Of a stretch of DNA of 44,346 bases, positions 1 through 10,566 are shown in pieces (position 1 is the first letter of the stretch; every line of letters starts with the position of its first letter). The translations under genes were made by a program, and so were the position numbers. Source of the DNA: Bacillota bacterium (lineage in GTDB: Bacteria > Bacillota > Desulfitobacteriia > Desulfitobacteriales > JAJXUE01); contig JAJZPO010000016.1 in NCBI GenBank assembly GCA_021811155.1, positions 1 through 44,346 on the forward strand, in the 5' to 3' direction. The notes below the pieces were generated by a model. It did no database searches. It had not been told where the DNA came from and saw nothing but the letters and a program-made list of their open reading frames with translations.

Positions 1-140
1 TTTGAACCGTCCTCTGATTGGAAACGCCCTGCGAGCGGATAGGACGCTTCAAATAAAATCGCGCTCTCCGGATATATCAAACGACCCTGCTGCTTCGTAT
101 GTTTTCATCTTCTGATGGTGCCGTAGCGAAAAATAGAGCC

Positions 141-178
141 GAAATGACTTTCCGCAGATACCTGTGGAAAGTCATTTC
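141..178 (-). terminator. hairpin downstream of arcC, likely terminator
   Basis: GAAATGACTTTCC...GGAAAGTCATTTC 13-bp inverted repeat just 3' of arcC stop; minus strand continues GGCTCTATTTTT. Confidence 0.6.
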
Positions 179-191
179 TGTCACAGCTTTT

Positions 192-1142
192 TTAAGGAAC
201 AATGTGCGTTCCTGTTCTCCTGGCTACCGCTTCTTCCAATGACTCCGGATTGGTAATGATAGCCCTCCTGCCGCCTCTGGAAAGGAAATTGATAACCGCC
301 TGAATTTTGGGCAGCATGCTCCCCGGAGCAAAATGGTTTTCTGTCACATACTGTTTCAACTCAGACAGTGTAACCAGATCCAACGCCTTTTCCCCCGGCT
401 TGCCATAGTTCAAATAAACCTTGGGCACCCCGGTGGAGATAACCAGGAGATCAGCCTCAATCTGCGAAGCCAGCAGGCTGGAGGCAAAATCCTTATCAAT
501 CACGGCGTCCACGCCCTGGAAACTGCCGTCCTGCTGTTTGATAACAGGAATCCCGCCGCCGCCAACGCCGACCACACAATAGCCGTCCCGCACCAGCTTA
601 CTGATAACTTCCCGTTCCACAATCTCTTGCGGTTGAGGGGAAGCCACTACACGGCGGTAGCCGCGCCCGGCGTCATTGACCAAAACCCAGTTTGGGTTAG
701 CCTTGCCAATGCTTTCAGCCTGCTCCTGGCTGTAGAAGGAGCCAATTGGCTTGGAAGGCTTCTGAAAGGCCGGATCCGCCGCATCAACCACTACCTGGGT
801 CACAATGGTCACAGCGGATTTATTCAGCCCCCGTTTTTTAAACTCGTTGTCCATGGCCTGCTGGATCTGGTAGCCGATAGCGCCCTGCGTATCAGCGCCG
901 CAGCTCACCAGCGGCACGTGGTGCATAGACGCCACGTCGGAAGCAATCTCCGCCCGGCGCAGGATAAACCCTACCTGGGGACCGTTGCCATGGGTGACGA
1001 TTACCTCATACCCCTGTTCAACCATCCCGGCGATATGCCTGGCTGTTTCGCACACCGCCTGGTATTGGTCTTCCACGCTTTGGTGCGCATTATCGCGGAT
1101 GAGAGAGTTTCCGCCGATGGCTATTACAGCTAGCTTGTTCAA
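192..1142 (-). CDS. arcC: carbamate kinase
   Basis: Translation MNKLAVIAIGGNSLIRD...VTHGNGPQVG...INDAGRGYRRVV-type carbamate kinase motifs; adjacent to ygeW. Confidence 0.93.
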   Translation of the reverse strand: MNKLAVIAIGGNSLIRDNAHQSVEDQYQAVCETARHIAGMVEQGYEVIVTHGNGPQVGFILRRAEIASDVASMHHVPLVSCGADTQGAIGYQIQQAMDNEFKKRGLNKSAVTIVTQVVVDAADPAFQKPSKPIGSFYSQEQAESIGKANPNWVLVNDAGRGYRRVVASPQPQEIVEREVISKLVRDGYCVVGVGGGGIPVIKQQDGSFQGVDAVIDKDFASSLLASQIEADLLVISTGVPKVYLNYGKPGEKALDLVTLSELKQYVTENHFAPGSMLPKIQAVINFLSRGGRRAIITNPESLEEAVARRTGTHIVP

Positions 1143-1144
1143 GA

Positions 1145-2149
1145 TTATCTTCCACCCATCAACAGTGTCATCACAGCTTTAGCGGTGTGCAGGCGGTTTT
1201 CAGCCTCATCATAGACGATGGAGTGTGGGCCGTCGATGACGGAATCCTCCACCTCGTTGTTGCGGTCGGCTGGCAGGGCGTGCATATACATCACGTTTTT
1301 ATCCGCTGTGGCCATCTTGGCCTCGGTGCACTTCCAGGACTTTTGAGCCATGAGTTTGTCGTCAACGACTTTCACTGCGCCGGCGGCTGCAGCACCGGTC
1401 TGGTCATTAACCCAGCTGCCCCAGTTTTTCGGAATAACGATATGGGCGCCCTCATAGGCCTCTGCCTCATTGTTGGTCACGGTTACGGTGCCGCCGTATT
1501 TAGCGGCGTTGGCTTTAGCCTGCTCGATCACCCAATCAGGCAGTTCCCAGCCTTTGGGATGAGCCAGGACTACATCCATGCCATAGCGCGGGAAGAGCAG
1601 CACTTGGGACACAGGCACAGAAATCGGTTTCTTGTGGCTTTCGGCATAAGCCCAGATTATGGATACTTTAACGCGTTTCAGGTCCCCGATTTTTTCCTTC
1701 ATGGTCATCAAGTCGGCCAGGGCCTGGAAGGGATGGTACAGGTCGCACTGCAGGTTCATAATGGGTACGGTCGACCACTGGGCCATTTCGGTCAAGTACT
1801 TGTTGCCATAGCCCCAGTTGCAGTAACGGCAGGCGATGGCATGGCCGAAGCGGGAGAGGATGATGGCAGTGTCTTTGGCGCTTTCGCCGTGCGCAACCTG
1901 CATGCTGCTGGAGTCAAGAAAACCGGCGTGGCCGCCCAGTTGGGCAAAACCGGCTTCCATGGAGTTCCTCGTCCGGGTGGACTGCTCGAAGAACATCAGA
2001 AACATACTCTGGTGGAGCAGGTAAGGGGTTGGTACCCCCATGGCAAATTTCTTCTTCAGGTCCAAGGATACCTCAAGCATGGTGTCTACTTCTTCTTTGG
2101 TGAAGTCCTCCAGGTTGATAAAGTGTCTGCCTCGGAAAATTGATTGCAT
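1145..2149 (-). CDS. ygeW: YgeW-type knotted carbamoyltransferase
   Basis: MQSIFRGRHFINLEDFTKEEVDTMLE..., FFEQSTRTRNSMEAG, HPFQALADL; ATCase/OTCase superfamily, YgeW context. Confidence 0.9.
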   Translation of the reverse strand: MQSIFRGRHFINLEDFTKEEVDTMLEVSLDLKKKFAMGVPTPYLLHQSMFLMFFEQSTRTRNSMEAGFAQLGGHAGFLDSSSMQVAHGESAKDTAIILSRFGHAIACRYCNWGYGNKYLTEMAQWSTVPIMNLQCDLYHPFQALADLMTMKEKIGDLKRVKVSIIWAYAESHKKPISVPVSQVLLFPRYGMDVVLAHPKGWELPDWVIEQAKANAAKYGGTVTVTNNEAEAYEGAHIVIPKNWGSWVNDQTGAAAAGAVKVVDDKLMAQKSWKCTEAKMATADKNVMYMHALPADRNNEVEDSVIDGPHSIVYDEAENRLHTAKAVMTLLMGGR

Positions 2150-2182
2150 AAATATTTTCCTCCTAGATTGTGTTGTTGAGAG

Positions 2183-2280
2183 GTAGTCAGTAGTCAGGAG
2201 TCAGAATGCTTGAGACAGTCAAGCATTCTTTCTTCCTAGCTTCTAGATTCTGACTCCTGTCTTCTGACTCCTGAATTCTG
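2183..2280. repeat. heptad (AGTCAGN) repeats in inverted arrangement
   Basis: GTAGTCAGTAGTCAGGAGTCAGAATGCTTGA ... TCAAGCATTC ... ATTCTGACTCCTGTCTTCTGACTCCTGAATTCTG. Confidence 0.85.
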
Positions 2281-2297
2281 CTCTTGAGACTTTCCTG

Positions 2298-3575
2298 TTA
2301 TCGTTCCACCTTCATCAGGTTCTCAGTGGATTCGGGCATTTTATCGGCGTATTTGCTGACAAACATGGTGGGAATTACGGCGTACAGGGCACAAGCGTTA
2401 ACCAGTTCCTTCTTCCAGGTCCGTTCGTTGGGGAAGTGGGCCTCTGCTTCATGGCCCGGTCCAAAGCCGATGCAGGGAATCCCGTAGCGGCCCATGATGG
2501 AAACCCCATTGGTGGAGAAGGTCCACTTGTCCACAACCGGAGCTTGTTGGAACAGCCCTTCATAGGCATCCACCAGTGTAGAACAAACGGGGTGGTCTGC
2601 CTCAATCAGCCAAGTCGGGAAATAAGACTCAGTGGGATAGACCAGGCCCGTATAAGAAGGCCTTTCATAGGTGTACATTTCAACTTCTGCGCCGGCTGCT
2701 TTCACGGCAGGGAGGTTTTTGATTTCCCGGATGGCAGTCTCATCGCTTTCCCCGGCAGTGAGGCGCCGGTCAATGGAGATTGTGCAGCTGTCGGCTACTG
2801 CGCAGCGGGAGGGCGAGGTGAAGAAGATTTCCGAAACGGTCAGGCTGCCTTTACCCAGGAAAGGGTGGTCCTTAAGGTTTTCATGCAGGGCTCGCAGTTC
2901 GGTCAGAATGCCAGCCATTTTGTAAATGGCGTTGTCCCCCCGCTCGGGTGCGGACCCGTGGCAGCTGACACCTTTGGTGGTCACCTTTATTTCCATCCGT
3001 CCCCTGTGGCCGCGGTAAATCTTGCCGTCCGTTGGTTCCGTGATCACCACAAATTCAGGCTTCAGCTTGTCTTCATTGATGATGTACTGCCAGCACAGGC
3101 CGTCGCAGTCCTCTTCCTGCACCGAGCCGACTACTACCAGGGTATAATCGTCCTCCAGGCCCAGATCCTTAATGATTTTGCCCGCGTAGACCATAGAGGC
3201 CATTCCGCCGGTTTGGTCCGTCGCTCCGCGGCCGATGATAATTTCGTCATCTTCGTAGCCTTGGTATGGGTCGTACTGCCACAGTTCCGGGTTACCCACA
3301 CCCACGGTGTCGATATGGGCATCCATGGCAATCAGGTGTTTGCCGTGGCCGATATATCCCAGGATATTACCCATGGGGTCTATTTCAACCTTGTCAAATC
3401 CCACCTTTTCCATTTCCTCTTTGATGCGCAAAACTACTTTTTCCTCTTGGCAGCTTTCGCTCGGAATAGCTATCAGGTCCCGCAAAAACCGGCTCATTTC
3501 CGGCTGGTATTTTTGCGCTAGCTCCAGTACTTTGGCGAAATCCTTCTGCAAGACAAATTCCCCTTTCTGTTGCAT
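2298..3575 (-). CDS. ygeY: YgeY family M20 peptidase/deacylase
   Basis: [36 protein letters not shown]20 family motifs and cluster context. Confidence 0.9.
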   Translation of the reverse strand: MQQKGEFVLQKDFAKVLELAQKYQPEMSRFLRDLIAIPSESCQEEKVVLRIKEEMEKVGFDKVEIDPMGNILGYIGHGKHLIAMDAHIDTVGVGNPELWQYDPYQGYEDDEIIIGRGATDQTGGMASMVYAGKIIKDLGLEDDYTLVVVGSVQEEDCDGLCWQYIINEDKLKPEFVVITEPTDGKIYRGHRGRMEIKVTTKGVSCHGSAPERGDNAIYKMAGILTELRALHENLKDHPFLGKGSLTVSEIFFTSPSRCAVADSCTISIDRRLTAGESDETAIREIKNLPAVKAAGAEVEMYTYERPSYTGLVYPTESYFPTWLIEADHPVCSTLVDAYEGLFQQAPVVDKWTFSTNGVSIMGRYGIPCIGFGPGHEAEAHFPNERTWKKELVNACALYAVIPTMFVSKYADKMPESTENLMKVER

Positions 3576-3586
3576 AGACGTTGTAA

Positions 3587-3613
3587 GAAGTCAGTAGTCA
3601 GGAGTCAGAATAC
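3587..3613. repeat. heptad (AGTCAGN) repeat, single arm
   Basis: AGAAGTCAGTAGTCAGGAGTCAGAATAC. Confidence 0.75.
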
Positions 3614-3687
3614 TTTGAGCTGATAAACTGTTCTGTCATCCTGGCTGCTGAGCGGTGGCGTTTAATGCGTCACACCCTTGTTTTTTA

Positions 3688-3702
3688 GCAAGAACCGTGC
3701 CA
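3688..3702 (-). promoter_or_regulatory. putative sigma54 (-24/-12) promoter of ygeY-ygeW-arcC
   Basis: minus strand TGGCACGGTTCTTGC, exact match to TGGCAYR-N4-TTGC, about 110 bp upstream of ygeY. Confidence 0.85.
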
Positions 3703-3884
3703 GCTATCACTCCCTCTGTTCAGTCGTGGCGTATCATTTTTGTCAACAGAGGGCATTGCTCAGCCGCTTCACTTCGAAGCCAACCTGGGCAGTCCTTTTG
3801 CAACTTGTTCAGGCTCTGCCCGGAGCTATTTTTGACAGTTGTGTCCGCAGCTTAGCTCGGCTAACAGTCACCCAAAACCCTTTT

Positions 3885-3901
3885 TGTCTCATTATGATAC
3901 T
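3885..3901. promoter_or_regulatory. putative upstream activating sequence for sigma54 activator
   Basis: TGTCTCATTATGATACT, near-identical to the 8674-8690 palindrome. Confidence 0.65.
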
Positions 3902-4025
3902 AATGTCTTTTATTGCTACATCCGTAGTCTCAGACTGATGCAGACGGTCTTTCTTACTGCTCAAAGGCGTCTTAAAAGTGGACAATTCTGCCTCAGGTGT
4001 GACGCCTGGTCTTGTTTTAGTCAGC

Positions 4026-5354
4026 CTAAAACCTTTCCCACAGTTTGCTGCTCAGTTCACGGGACTTGGCACAGATTTCGGCTTCGTCCAGGCCGGCGAG
4101 GCGCCTTTCTTCCATGACCACCTTGCCGTTGATGATGGTGGTAGCTACGGATCTGCCTGACACCCCAAACAGGATATGCCCGTCCGCATTGTTTTCACTC
4201 AAAGGTGTGGGTGGATCGTAATCCACGATGATCACGTCAGCATAAGCGCCGGGGGCCAGTTTGCCGAGGGGGTGCGGGAAGTAGGAGGCGGCAATCTCCG
4301 GGTTATGCCTGAAAAGCATAGCTGGCGCTTCTCCCCAGGCGACACTGGGGTGGCCCTGCTGGTGCTTGTGCAGGATATTGGCTACCTTGTAGGATTCAAA
4401 CATGTCGCTGGTGTAACCGTCCGTGCCTAGGCCGACCCTTACGCCTGCACCCAACATGGACAGTACCGGGGCGCAGCCAACGGCGTTACCCATATTCGAC
4501 TCAGGATTGTGCACCACATTGGCTGAAGCATCCCGCAGGATTTCAATTTCCTTTTCGTTGATATGCACGCAGTGGGCGGCAATGGATTTGGGCCCCAGGA
4601 TGCCGTAACCGTTCAGTCTTTCAACTACCCGTTTTCCTGACTTGGCCAAAGAATCGTTCAGATCAGAAATTCCCTCCGCCACATGGACATGAAAGCCGGT
4701 TCCCAGGCCGGAATTTTCCTCACAGCAGCGGTCCAGGCTGGCATCACTCAGGGTGAGGGATGCGTGCAGGCCAAACATACCCCTGCTCATCCCGTCCCCG
4801 GCCTTGTTGGCGTGGCGGATGAATTCCACGTTCTCCCTCACGCCTTCCTCCATCACGGCCTCGCCGTCACGGTCGGATACCTCATAGCAGAGACAGCTCC
4901 GTACACCTGCGGCCCGGGCTGCTTTTTCCAGGGTAAATAGGCTGTCCCGCACGGCGCCGGGGCTGGCATGGTGGTCGAAGATGGTGGTTGTGCCGTTCTT
5001 GATGCAGTCAATCAAAGGCACCATGGCGCTGTAGTAAATGTCCTCCAGAGTCAGGACCTTGTCCAGACGCCACCAAAGGCGCTCCAGTATTTCCACAAAA
5101 TTTTGCGGCGGGGCGTCTTCTAAGCCCATGCCGCGGGCAAAGGTGCTGTAAAGGTGCATATGGGTATTGATCATGCCCGGCATGATTACCCTGCCCCTAG
5201 CATCGATAAACTTGGCGTCAGGATATTTCGCCCTGAGTGCAGCGGTTGAACTCACTTCGCTGATTAAATTGTCCTTAATGGCCACACATCCCTCAGCCAG
5301 ATACGGCTGATTTTCATCCCGGGTGATAACCCGTCCATTTCCGACCAACAGCAT
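4026..5354 (-). CDS. ssnA: SsnA-type aminohydrolase/amidohydrolase
   Basis: MLLVGNGRVITRDENQPYLAEG..., INTHMHLYSTFARGM, DGYTSDM; amidohydrolase family between ygeY and ygfK. Confidence 0.88.
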   Translation of the reverse strand: MLLVGNGRVITRDENQPYLAEGCVAIKDNLISEVSSTAALRAKYPDAKFIDARGRVIMPGMINTHMHLYSTFARGMGLEDAPPQNFVEILERLWWRLDKVLTLEDIYYSAMVPLIDCIKNGTTTIFDHHASPGAVRDSLFTLEKAARAAGVRSCLCYEVSDRDGEAVMEEGVRENVEFIRHANKAGDGMSRGMFGLHASLTLSDASLDRCCEENSGLGTGFHVHVAEGISDLNDSLAKSGKRVVERLNGYGILGPKSIAAHCVHINEKEIEILRDASANVVHNPESNMGNAVGCAPVLSMLGAGVRVGLGTDGYTSDMFESYKVANILHKHQQGHPSVAWGEAPAMLFRHNPEIAASYFPHPLGKLAPGAYADVIIVDYDPPTPLSENNADGHILFGVSGRSVATTIINGKVVMEERRLAGLDEAEICAKSRELSSKLWERF

Positions 5355-5430
5355 AAACGCTCCTCCTTCTGCCTGAATAATTTTTTATATTCGCAATTAT
5401 CATGTCAGACGAGCAAATCCTTTATATGTC

Positions 5431-5463
5431 AAAGAGGCCAGGTTCGATTGCTTTGGCCTCTTT
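5431..5463. terminator. hairpin between ygfK and ssnA
   Basis: AAAGAGGCC...GGCCTCTTT inverted repeat. Confidence 0.45.
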
Positions 5464-5487
5464 AACACTGCTTAGCGTTCCCCTGTT

Positions 5488-8400
5488 TTAGAATAAATAA
5501 CTGTGCCGGTTAAATATGGCCCAGATTGTATCAGCAATTTCGCTTGCCACATTCGCCCCGGTCCGGCCGCCGGCGTCAAATTTCACATCAACCACCCGGC
5601 CCTCGGCGCGGAGCCTAAACAGCGGCTCGGCTCCGTTTTCCAGCAGCAGGAAGCCCGCATTGTCGCTGTTCAGGAAGTCCTCTTCAGTCCAGAACAGGGT
5701 GAGCTTGTCCTGATAGGGAGCTCCGTCATTGGGACAGAAAATGGCGCAGTTGCCGCATTCATTGCACATCCCATCCACATGGACCACCTGGTTTAAGTTC
5801 TTCAGGCCGGCCGACTGGACTTTGACCGCCACGTTGGCCCGGTTCGGGCAGACCTCGCTGCAGATGTTGCAGACATAGCCGCACTCCAGGCACCTGCCCG
5901 GTTCCTGTTCCAACCCGCCTGCAGCCTTGAGGACGCCCTTACGGCCGCCGATTTCCTTCAGCCGCTTTTCCTGATCAAAGCCTGCCTGAACCCCTGTCTC
6001 CTGACGGGCCAGGTTTTCTTTGGCCAGGATAGCCCTGGCAGCTTTTGTCCCATGTGCAATCCCCTCAACCACAGTTGCCGGTCCGTACAGAGCATCCCCG
6101 CCGATGAACACATTGGCCAGGTTGGTTTCCAGGGTTTCCGGGTTGACCTGGATATTGCCTTTGGCGTCAACCTCGATACCGTTTTGCTGCAAGAGGCCGT
6201 AATCCGCCTCTTCACCGATAGCCGACAATACGCTATCAGCCGCAATCTCCTCAAACTCCCCGGCTTTCTCCACCGGACTGCGCCGGCCTGAAGCATCGGG
6301 TGCGCCCAATTCCATCCGTTGGCATCCGAGTACGCCGTCCTGCAGCGAAAGCGGGGAAAGCAGTTGCTTGAAAATTACACCTTCCTGCAGGGCCAGTTCC
6401 AGTTCCTCCCGGTCCGCGGGCATATAGTCTCTGGTCCGCCTGTATATGATATATACCTTTTCCACGCCTTTGACCCGCAGGGCAGCCCTGGCCGCATCCA
6501 TAGCGGAGTTGCCGCCCCCGATCACTGCCACGTTTTTGCCAAGGCCGAGCCCGGCATGATTGCGCTTGAATTCTTCCAGGAAAGGTATGGCTCCCATGAC
6601 GCGCCGGGTGTCCCCTGTCAAGCCCAGCGCTCTGCTTTTCCCGGCGCCGATGGCCAGGTAGATGTAAGCAAAACCCCTGTCCTTAAGTTCAGCAATGGAA
6701 AAGTCAGCATTTACTCCCATCTCAAACTTGACTCCCATTTTCCGTACCAGTTCCACATCATTGGCAATGGCCTCCGGGAATATCCGGAAGTTGGGAATCA
6801 CGTATTCCACCGTGCCGCCGGCCTTTTCCCTTTTATCAAAAATTGTCACGTCGAGGCCCGCCTTGGCCAGAAAATAGCCAGCCGCTAACCCGGACGGCCC
6901 AGCCCCGATCACCGCCACTTTGGCGGCGCTTTTGGCTTCAGCCGGAGCAAGTTTGCTCATAAATGCCTGATAACCGATTTCCGCCGCCACCAGTTTCAGG
7001 GAGCGGATCTGCACCGATTCATCGTAATCCAGGCGGGTGCACTTGGTCATGCAGTTGTGGTTGCAGATTGTCCCTGTGATAAAGGGCAGCGGGTTTTTCG
7101 CCACAATCACCTCATAGGCCTCCAGGTACCGCCCCTCGCCTACCAGGCGGATATACTCCGGAATGTCCTGACCGATGGGACAGCCGTTGGTGCAAGGCGC
7201 TACGAAGCAGTCTGTCAGTGGCAGCTTGCGGCTGAGCTTCCGGCTGCCCACCCTTCTCTTTTCTTTCAGGTGGTTGGGATCGGCCAATGCAGCGGCAGCC
7301 AGTTCAGCAAGTTTCTCCAGGTCTATTTTATCGGATTCCGCATTGTCCAGGAAAGGCTCAACCGCAGCAGCAATCTGCTGCAGGCGCAGATATCCGCCTG
7401 GTTTGAGCAGGGAAGTGGCCAGGGTAATGGGCCGGATGCCGGTCGCAAAGATGTCAGCGATATTAAAGAAGTCTGCGCCGCCGGAATAGGAAATCTTCAG
7501 CTCCCCGCCAAATTCCGCTGCCAGCTTCAGGGCCAGATTGATAGTCAAAGGATAGAGCGCCCGGCCCGACATGTACATCTCATCGCCCGGCAGTTCGCCC
7601 CGGGTAATCTTCACAGGCAAAGTGTTGGAGAGCTTGACCCCAAACTCCCTGTTGTTTTCTTTGGCAAACTGCTTAAGCCTTTTCAGCATCTCCACGCCGT
7701 CAGCATACTGCAGGTCGTGGGTAAAGGATTCCTCCTTGAGCTGGACATAGGTGTAACCCATCTGGTCAAAGGTGTTCCTGACATACCGGTAGCCTAGCAG
7801 TGTCGGATTCATTTTCACAAAGGTATGCAGCCTTTTCTCGCCGAGGAGGTACCTTGAAATAGCTTCTATCTCGGCAGGCGGACAGCCGTGCAGAGTGGAC
7901 AAGGTGATGGAATTGCAGATGTTGGCCGAAATTCCGGCGACAAATTTGGCATCCGCCTGCTTAAACTTATATACTTCTTCCAGCAAAACATCCCTGCACT
8001 CTTTAAAAATCGCCGTATTGGAAGCGTCTTTCAAACCCTCAATAAAGCCGTCCACCTTGGGGGACTGGATGCCCTTAAGGTCGTAACCCACGCTCATGTT
8101 AAACATGAAGCGGCGCTCATCCAGCCCGAAAACTTCTTTTTGCAGCACATGCAGCATGAACCATGCCTTGACATACTCCTCAAAAGCGCCCTCAATGGAC
8201 AGTTCGGTTGACCACTCCGTGTTGTAGCACTCATCCTCCGCCCTGATGCACGGTTTGGGAAACTCAAGCTTATCCAGGATCTGGACTGTTTTCAGCTCAA
8301 AAAACCTGCTCCCGCTCAGGAAGGAAGCGATGATATTTTGCGCCAGTTGGGTGTTTGGGCCTGCAGCCGGGCCTACAGGGGTATCGATTTTTTCGCCGAA

Positions 8401-8538
8401 GAGCTTGACATGGTTTGCGCCGGCCTTTTGGTAAAACTTGTCTGCGGCAATGCCGAGGACGGTCTGGTGTTGCTCATATTCCTCCAGCGCCCAGCTCAAC
8501 AGTTTCTTGAACGGGATTTGTCGCATAATGTCACTCAT
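5488..8538 (-). CDS. ygfK: YgfK-like oxidoreductase (DHOD-like N-terminus, GltD-like FAD/NAD module, C-terminal 4Fe-4S motifs)
   Basis: CFVAPCTNGCPIGQDIPEYI, IGAGPSGLAAGYFLAKAGLDVTIFDK, CLECGYVCNICSEVCPNRAN, CNECGNCAIFCPNDGAP. Confidence 0.92.
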   Translation of the reverse strand: MSDIMRQIPFKKLLSWALEEYEQHQTVLGIAADKFYQKAGANHVKLFGEKIDTPVGPAAGPNTQLAQNIIASFLSGSRFFELKTVQILDKLEFPKPCIRAEDECYNTEWSTELSIEGAFEEYVKAWFMLHVLQKEVFGLDERRFMFNMSVGYDLKGIQSPKVDGFIEGLKDASNTAIFKECRDVLLEEVYKFKQADAKFVAGISANICNSITLSTLHGCPPAEIEAISRYLLGEKRLHTFVKMNPTLLGYRYVRNTFDQMGYTYVQLKEESFTHDLQYADGVEMLKRLKQFAKENNREFGVKLSNTLPVKITRGELPGDEMYMSGRALYPLTINLALKLAAEFGGELKISYSGGADFFNIADIFATGIRPITLATSLLKPGGYLRLQQIAAAVEPFLDNAESDKIDLEKLAELAAAALADPNHLKEKRRVGSRKLSRKLPLTDCFVAPCTNGCPIGQDIPEYIRLVGEGRYLEAYEVIVAKNPLPFITGTICNHNCMTKCTRLDYDESVQIRSLKLVAAEIGYQAFMSKLAPAEAKSAAKVAVIGAGPSGLAAGYFLAKAGLDVTIFDKREKAGGTVEYVIPNFRIFPEAIANDVELVRKMGVKFEMGVNADFSIAELKDRGFAYIYLAIGAGKSRALGLTGDTRRVMGAIPFLEEFKRNHAGLGLGKNVAVIGGGNSAMDAARAALRVKGVEKVYIIYRRTRDYMPADREELELALQEGVIFKQLLSPLSLQDGVLGCQRMELGAPDASGRRSPVEKAGEFEEIAADSVLSAIGEEADYGLLQQNGIEVDAKGNIQVNPETLETNLANVFIGGDALYGPATVVEGIAHGTKAARAILAKENLARQETGVQAGFDQEKRLKEIGGRKGVLKAAGGLEQEPGRCLECGYVCNICSEVCPNRANVAVKVQSAGLKNLNQVVHVDGMCNECGNCAIFCPNDGAPYQDKLTLFWTEEDFLNSDNAGFLLLENGAEPLFRLRAEGRVVDVKFDAGGRTGANVASEIADTIWAIFNRHSYLF

Positions 8539-8606
8539 TCATTCAACTCCCTTAAAGCAGTAAGTCTTTACGAAGCATATCGGTGTGGCATATGTTATGA
8601 ATATTT

Positions 8607-8621
8607 GCAAAAATCATGCCA
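8607..8621 (-). promoter_or_regulatory. putative sigma54 promoter of ygfK
   Basis: minus strand TGGCATGATTTTTGC, 69 bp upstream of ygfK start. Confidence 0.87.
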
Positions 8622-8673
8622 GAGTGGCCTGCAGGATAACACGGTTCTCTTTAAATGAACAGCGCCATAGCCA

Positions 8674-8690
8674 TGTCTCATTTTGATACA
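8674..8690. promoter_or_regulatory. putative upstream activating palindrome
   Basis: TGTCTCATTTTGATACA about 55 bp upstream of the -24 element. Confidence 0.7.
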
Positions 8691-8766
8691 TATGTCTATT
8701 ATTGAAGCTTCATGCCTAGCCAGCGAGCGGGGCAGGTTGGTCAGATTACACCGCCGAGCCGTTTGC

Positions 8767-10539
8767 CTAGGCAAAAGTCTTGGTCTCAGCTATATTATAC
8801 TCTTTGATCTTTCTGTATAGGGTTGCCCGGCTGATGCCCAAGAGCTTAGCCGCGTCCCCTTTGTGCCCGTCGCTGTTGGCCAGGGCCAGCGCCTGGGTGA
8901 TGGCCTCCCGCTCCAGCGCTCTCAGATTGAGGGAAGTATTCCCTTTGGCAGGTTTGGAGTCGACCCTAATGCGTTTCGGCAAGGATTCAACCGTAAGGTA
9001 GTCCCCGACCGCCATGGTCACGCAGTACTCGATTACGTTGCCCAATTCGCGTACATTGCCCGGCCAGGAGTACCGGCTCATGATTTCTGCCGCCTGGGGC
9101 GTAAACTCCCGCACCTTTTTGCCGTTAACTTCACAATAATAGTCAAGATAATACTGGGTGAGGACCGGTATATCTTCCTGCCGTTCCCGCAGGGGCGGAA
9201 TGGTCAGCGGAATGACGTTCAAACGGTAATACAAATCCTCCCGGAACTCGCCGGTCTGCACCATCTTCTCCATGTCACGGTGGGTGGCGGCGATCACCCT
9301 GACGTCCACCGGAATCGAGCGGGAACTGCCGATGCGTTCAACCCGCCTCTCCTGTAAAACCCGCAGCAGCTTGACCTGCAGGTGCAAAGGCATATCGCCG
9401 ATCTCATCGAGGAAAATCGTCCCGTTATGGGCCAGTTCAAATTTACCCAGCTTGCCGCCCCGTTTCGCCCCTGTAAAAGCCCCTTCTTCATAACCGAAGA
9501 GTTCGCTTTCCAGCAGATTTTCCGGGATGGCGCCGCAGTTCAGGGCGATGAAGGCGTTGTTTTTGCGTTTGCTGCTCTGGTGAATGGCCCGGGCCAGCAG
9601 TTCCTTGCCTGTGCCGCTTTCACCCTGGATCAGGATGGTGGAATTACTGGGCGCCACCTTTAGGGCCATTTCCTTCAGTTCCTGCATCTTGGCGCAATTG
9701 CCAATAATCTGAGAGAAGTGGGTCTCGATCTCACTCACGCTGGCTGCTTTAATCAGCTTCTTGATTTGCTGCATATCTTTGAGCGTGATTACCGCACCTT
9801 CGATCATCCCATCTTTCTTGATAGGCACAGCGTCGCAGTATAGTTGCGCCGCCACACGCCTGCCTTTGATTTGACCGGAAAACTGCTCCCCGCTTTCGAT
9901 GGATTTCCACAGTTTCTTGTCATCCAGCAGTTGGGATAAGGACATCTCCTGCTCTGCAACGATATCCAGCATTTTGGCGCCTAGGGCGTTAAAATGCGTA
10001 ATTATTTTACTGTCATTCACGAGCAGGATCCCGTCGTGAAGCAGGTTCAGCACCGTGAGGAGTTGGTTTGTCAGCAGTTCCCGCTGCCTGTTCTGGTCGT
10101 TTTCAACAATTTTCCCTACCAGAAGTTCCGCCATTTTGTCCAGGAAAAGCAGCAGGGATTCTTTGTTGTCCATGAGACGTTTCGACTGCGCTTCATCAAA
10201 ACTGATCAGACCGATGACACCGACAATCTGTTCTTCGATCCGGATAGGCAGGGCTACCTCAGCAAATTCGAGGCAATTGCCGCGGCAGATACAGGGCCGG
10301 CACAATTCATTGTACCCCGGGTTGTCGATAATTACCGGCATGCCGGTCCGCAGCACGTGGCGGTAAACAAAACCGTCGTCCATGGCGCGGTCGCAGCGGC
10401 TGCTGTATTTGCCTGTGCCGGCTATTCTAACCAGGTCCGCATCGGCAATCTCCACTTCGATTTTCAGCGCTGCGGCGATGGCCTCAGCAGTTTGCTGCAC
10501 CGTAGTTTTTATGTCCCGCAGTTGATACATGACCAACAC
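8767..10539 (-). CDS. sigma54-dependent transcriptional activator with N-terminal GAF/PAS-like sensor
   Basis: [44 protein letters not shown], Fis-type HTH GDAAKLLGISRATLYRKIKEY; Cys motif CRPCICRGNC. Confidence 0.95.
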   Translation of the reverse strand: MLVMYQLRDIKTTVQQTAEAIAAALKIEVEIADADLVRIAGTGKYSSRCDRAMDDGFVYRHVLRTGMPVIIDNPGYNELCRPCICRGNCLEFAEVALPIRIEEQIVGVIGLISFDEAQSKRLMDNKESLLLFLDKMAELLVGKIVENDQNRQRELLTNQLLTVLNLLHDGILLVNDSKIITHFNALGAKMLDIVAEQEMSLSQLLDDKKLWKSIESGEQFSGQIKGRRVAAQLYCDAVPIKKDGMIEGAVITLKDMQQIKKLIKAASVSEIETHFSQIIGNCAKMQELKEMALKVAPSNSTILIQGESGTGKELLARAIHQSSKRKNNAFIALNCGAIPENLLESELFGYEEGAFTGAKRGGKLGKFELAHNGTIFLDEIGDMPLHLQVKLLRVLQERRVERIGSSRSIPVDVRVIAATHRDMEKMVQTGEFREDLYYRLNVIPLTIPPLRERQEDIPVLTQYYLDYYCEVNGKKVREFTPQAAEIMSRYSWPGNVRELGNVIEYCVTMAVGDYLTVESLPKRIRVDSKPAKGNTSLNLRALEREAITQALALANSDGHKGDAAKLLGISRATLYRKIKEYNIAETKTFA

Positions 10540-10566
10540 CTCATTCTCACACGACAGCTTTCGATG

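Noticed and set aside
2183-2280. CRISPR array interpretation of the heptad repeats
   Set aside because: Units are 7 bp without unique spacers of fixed length; no cas genes in the window.
333-3521. Long plus-strand ORFs (266, 318, 361 aa) opposite arcC, ygeW and ygeY, and many similar antisense ORFs throughout
   Set aside because: They mirror highly recognisable genes on the other strand, show low-complexity or no family motifs, and are explained by codon composition.
5391-5405. Possible sigma54 promoter TGACATGATAATTGC upstream of ssnA
   Set aside because: The invariant GG of the -24 element is GA here; too weak to claim, and ssnA can be read from the ygfK promoter.
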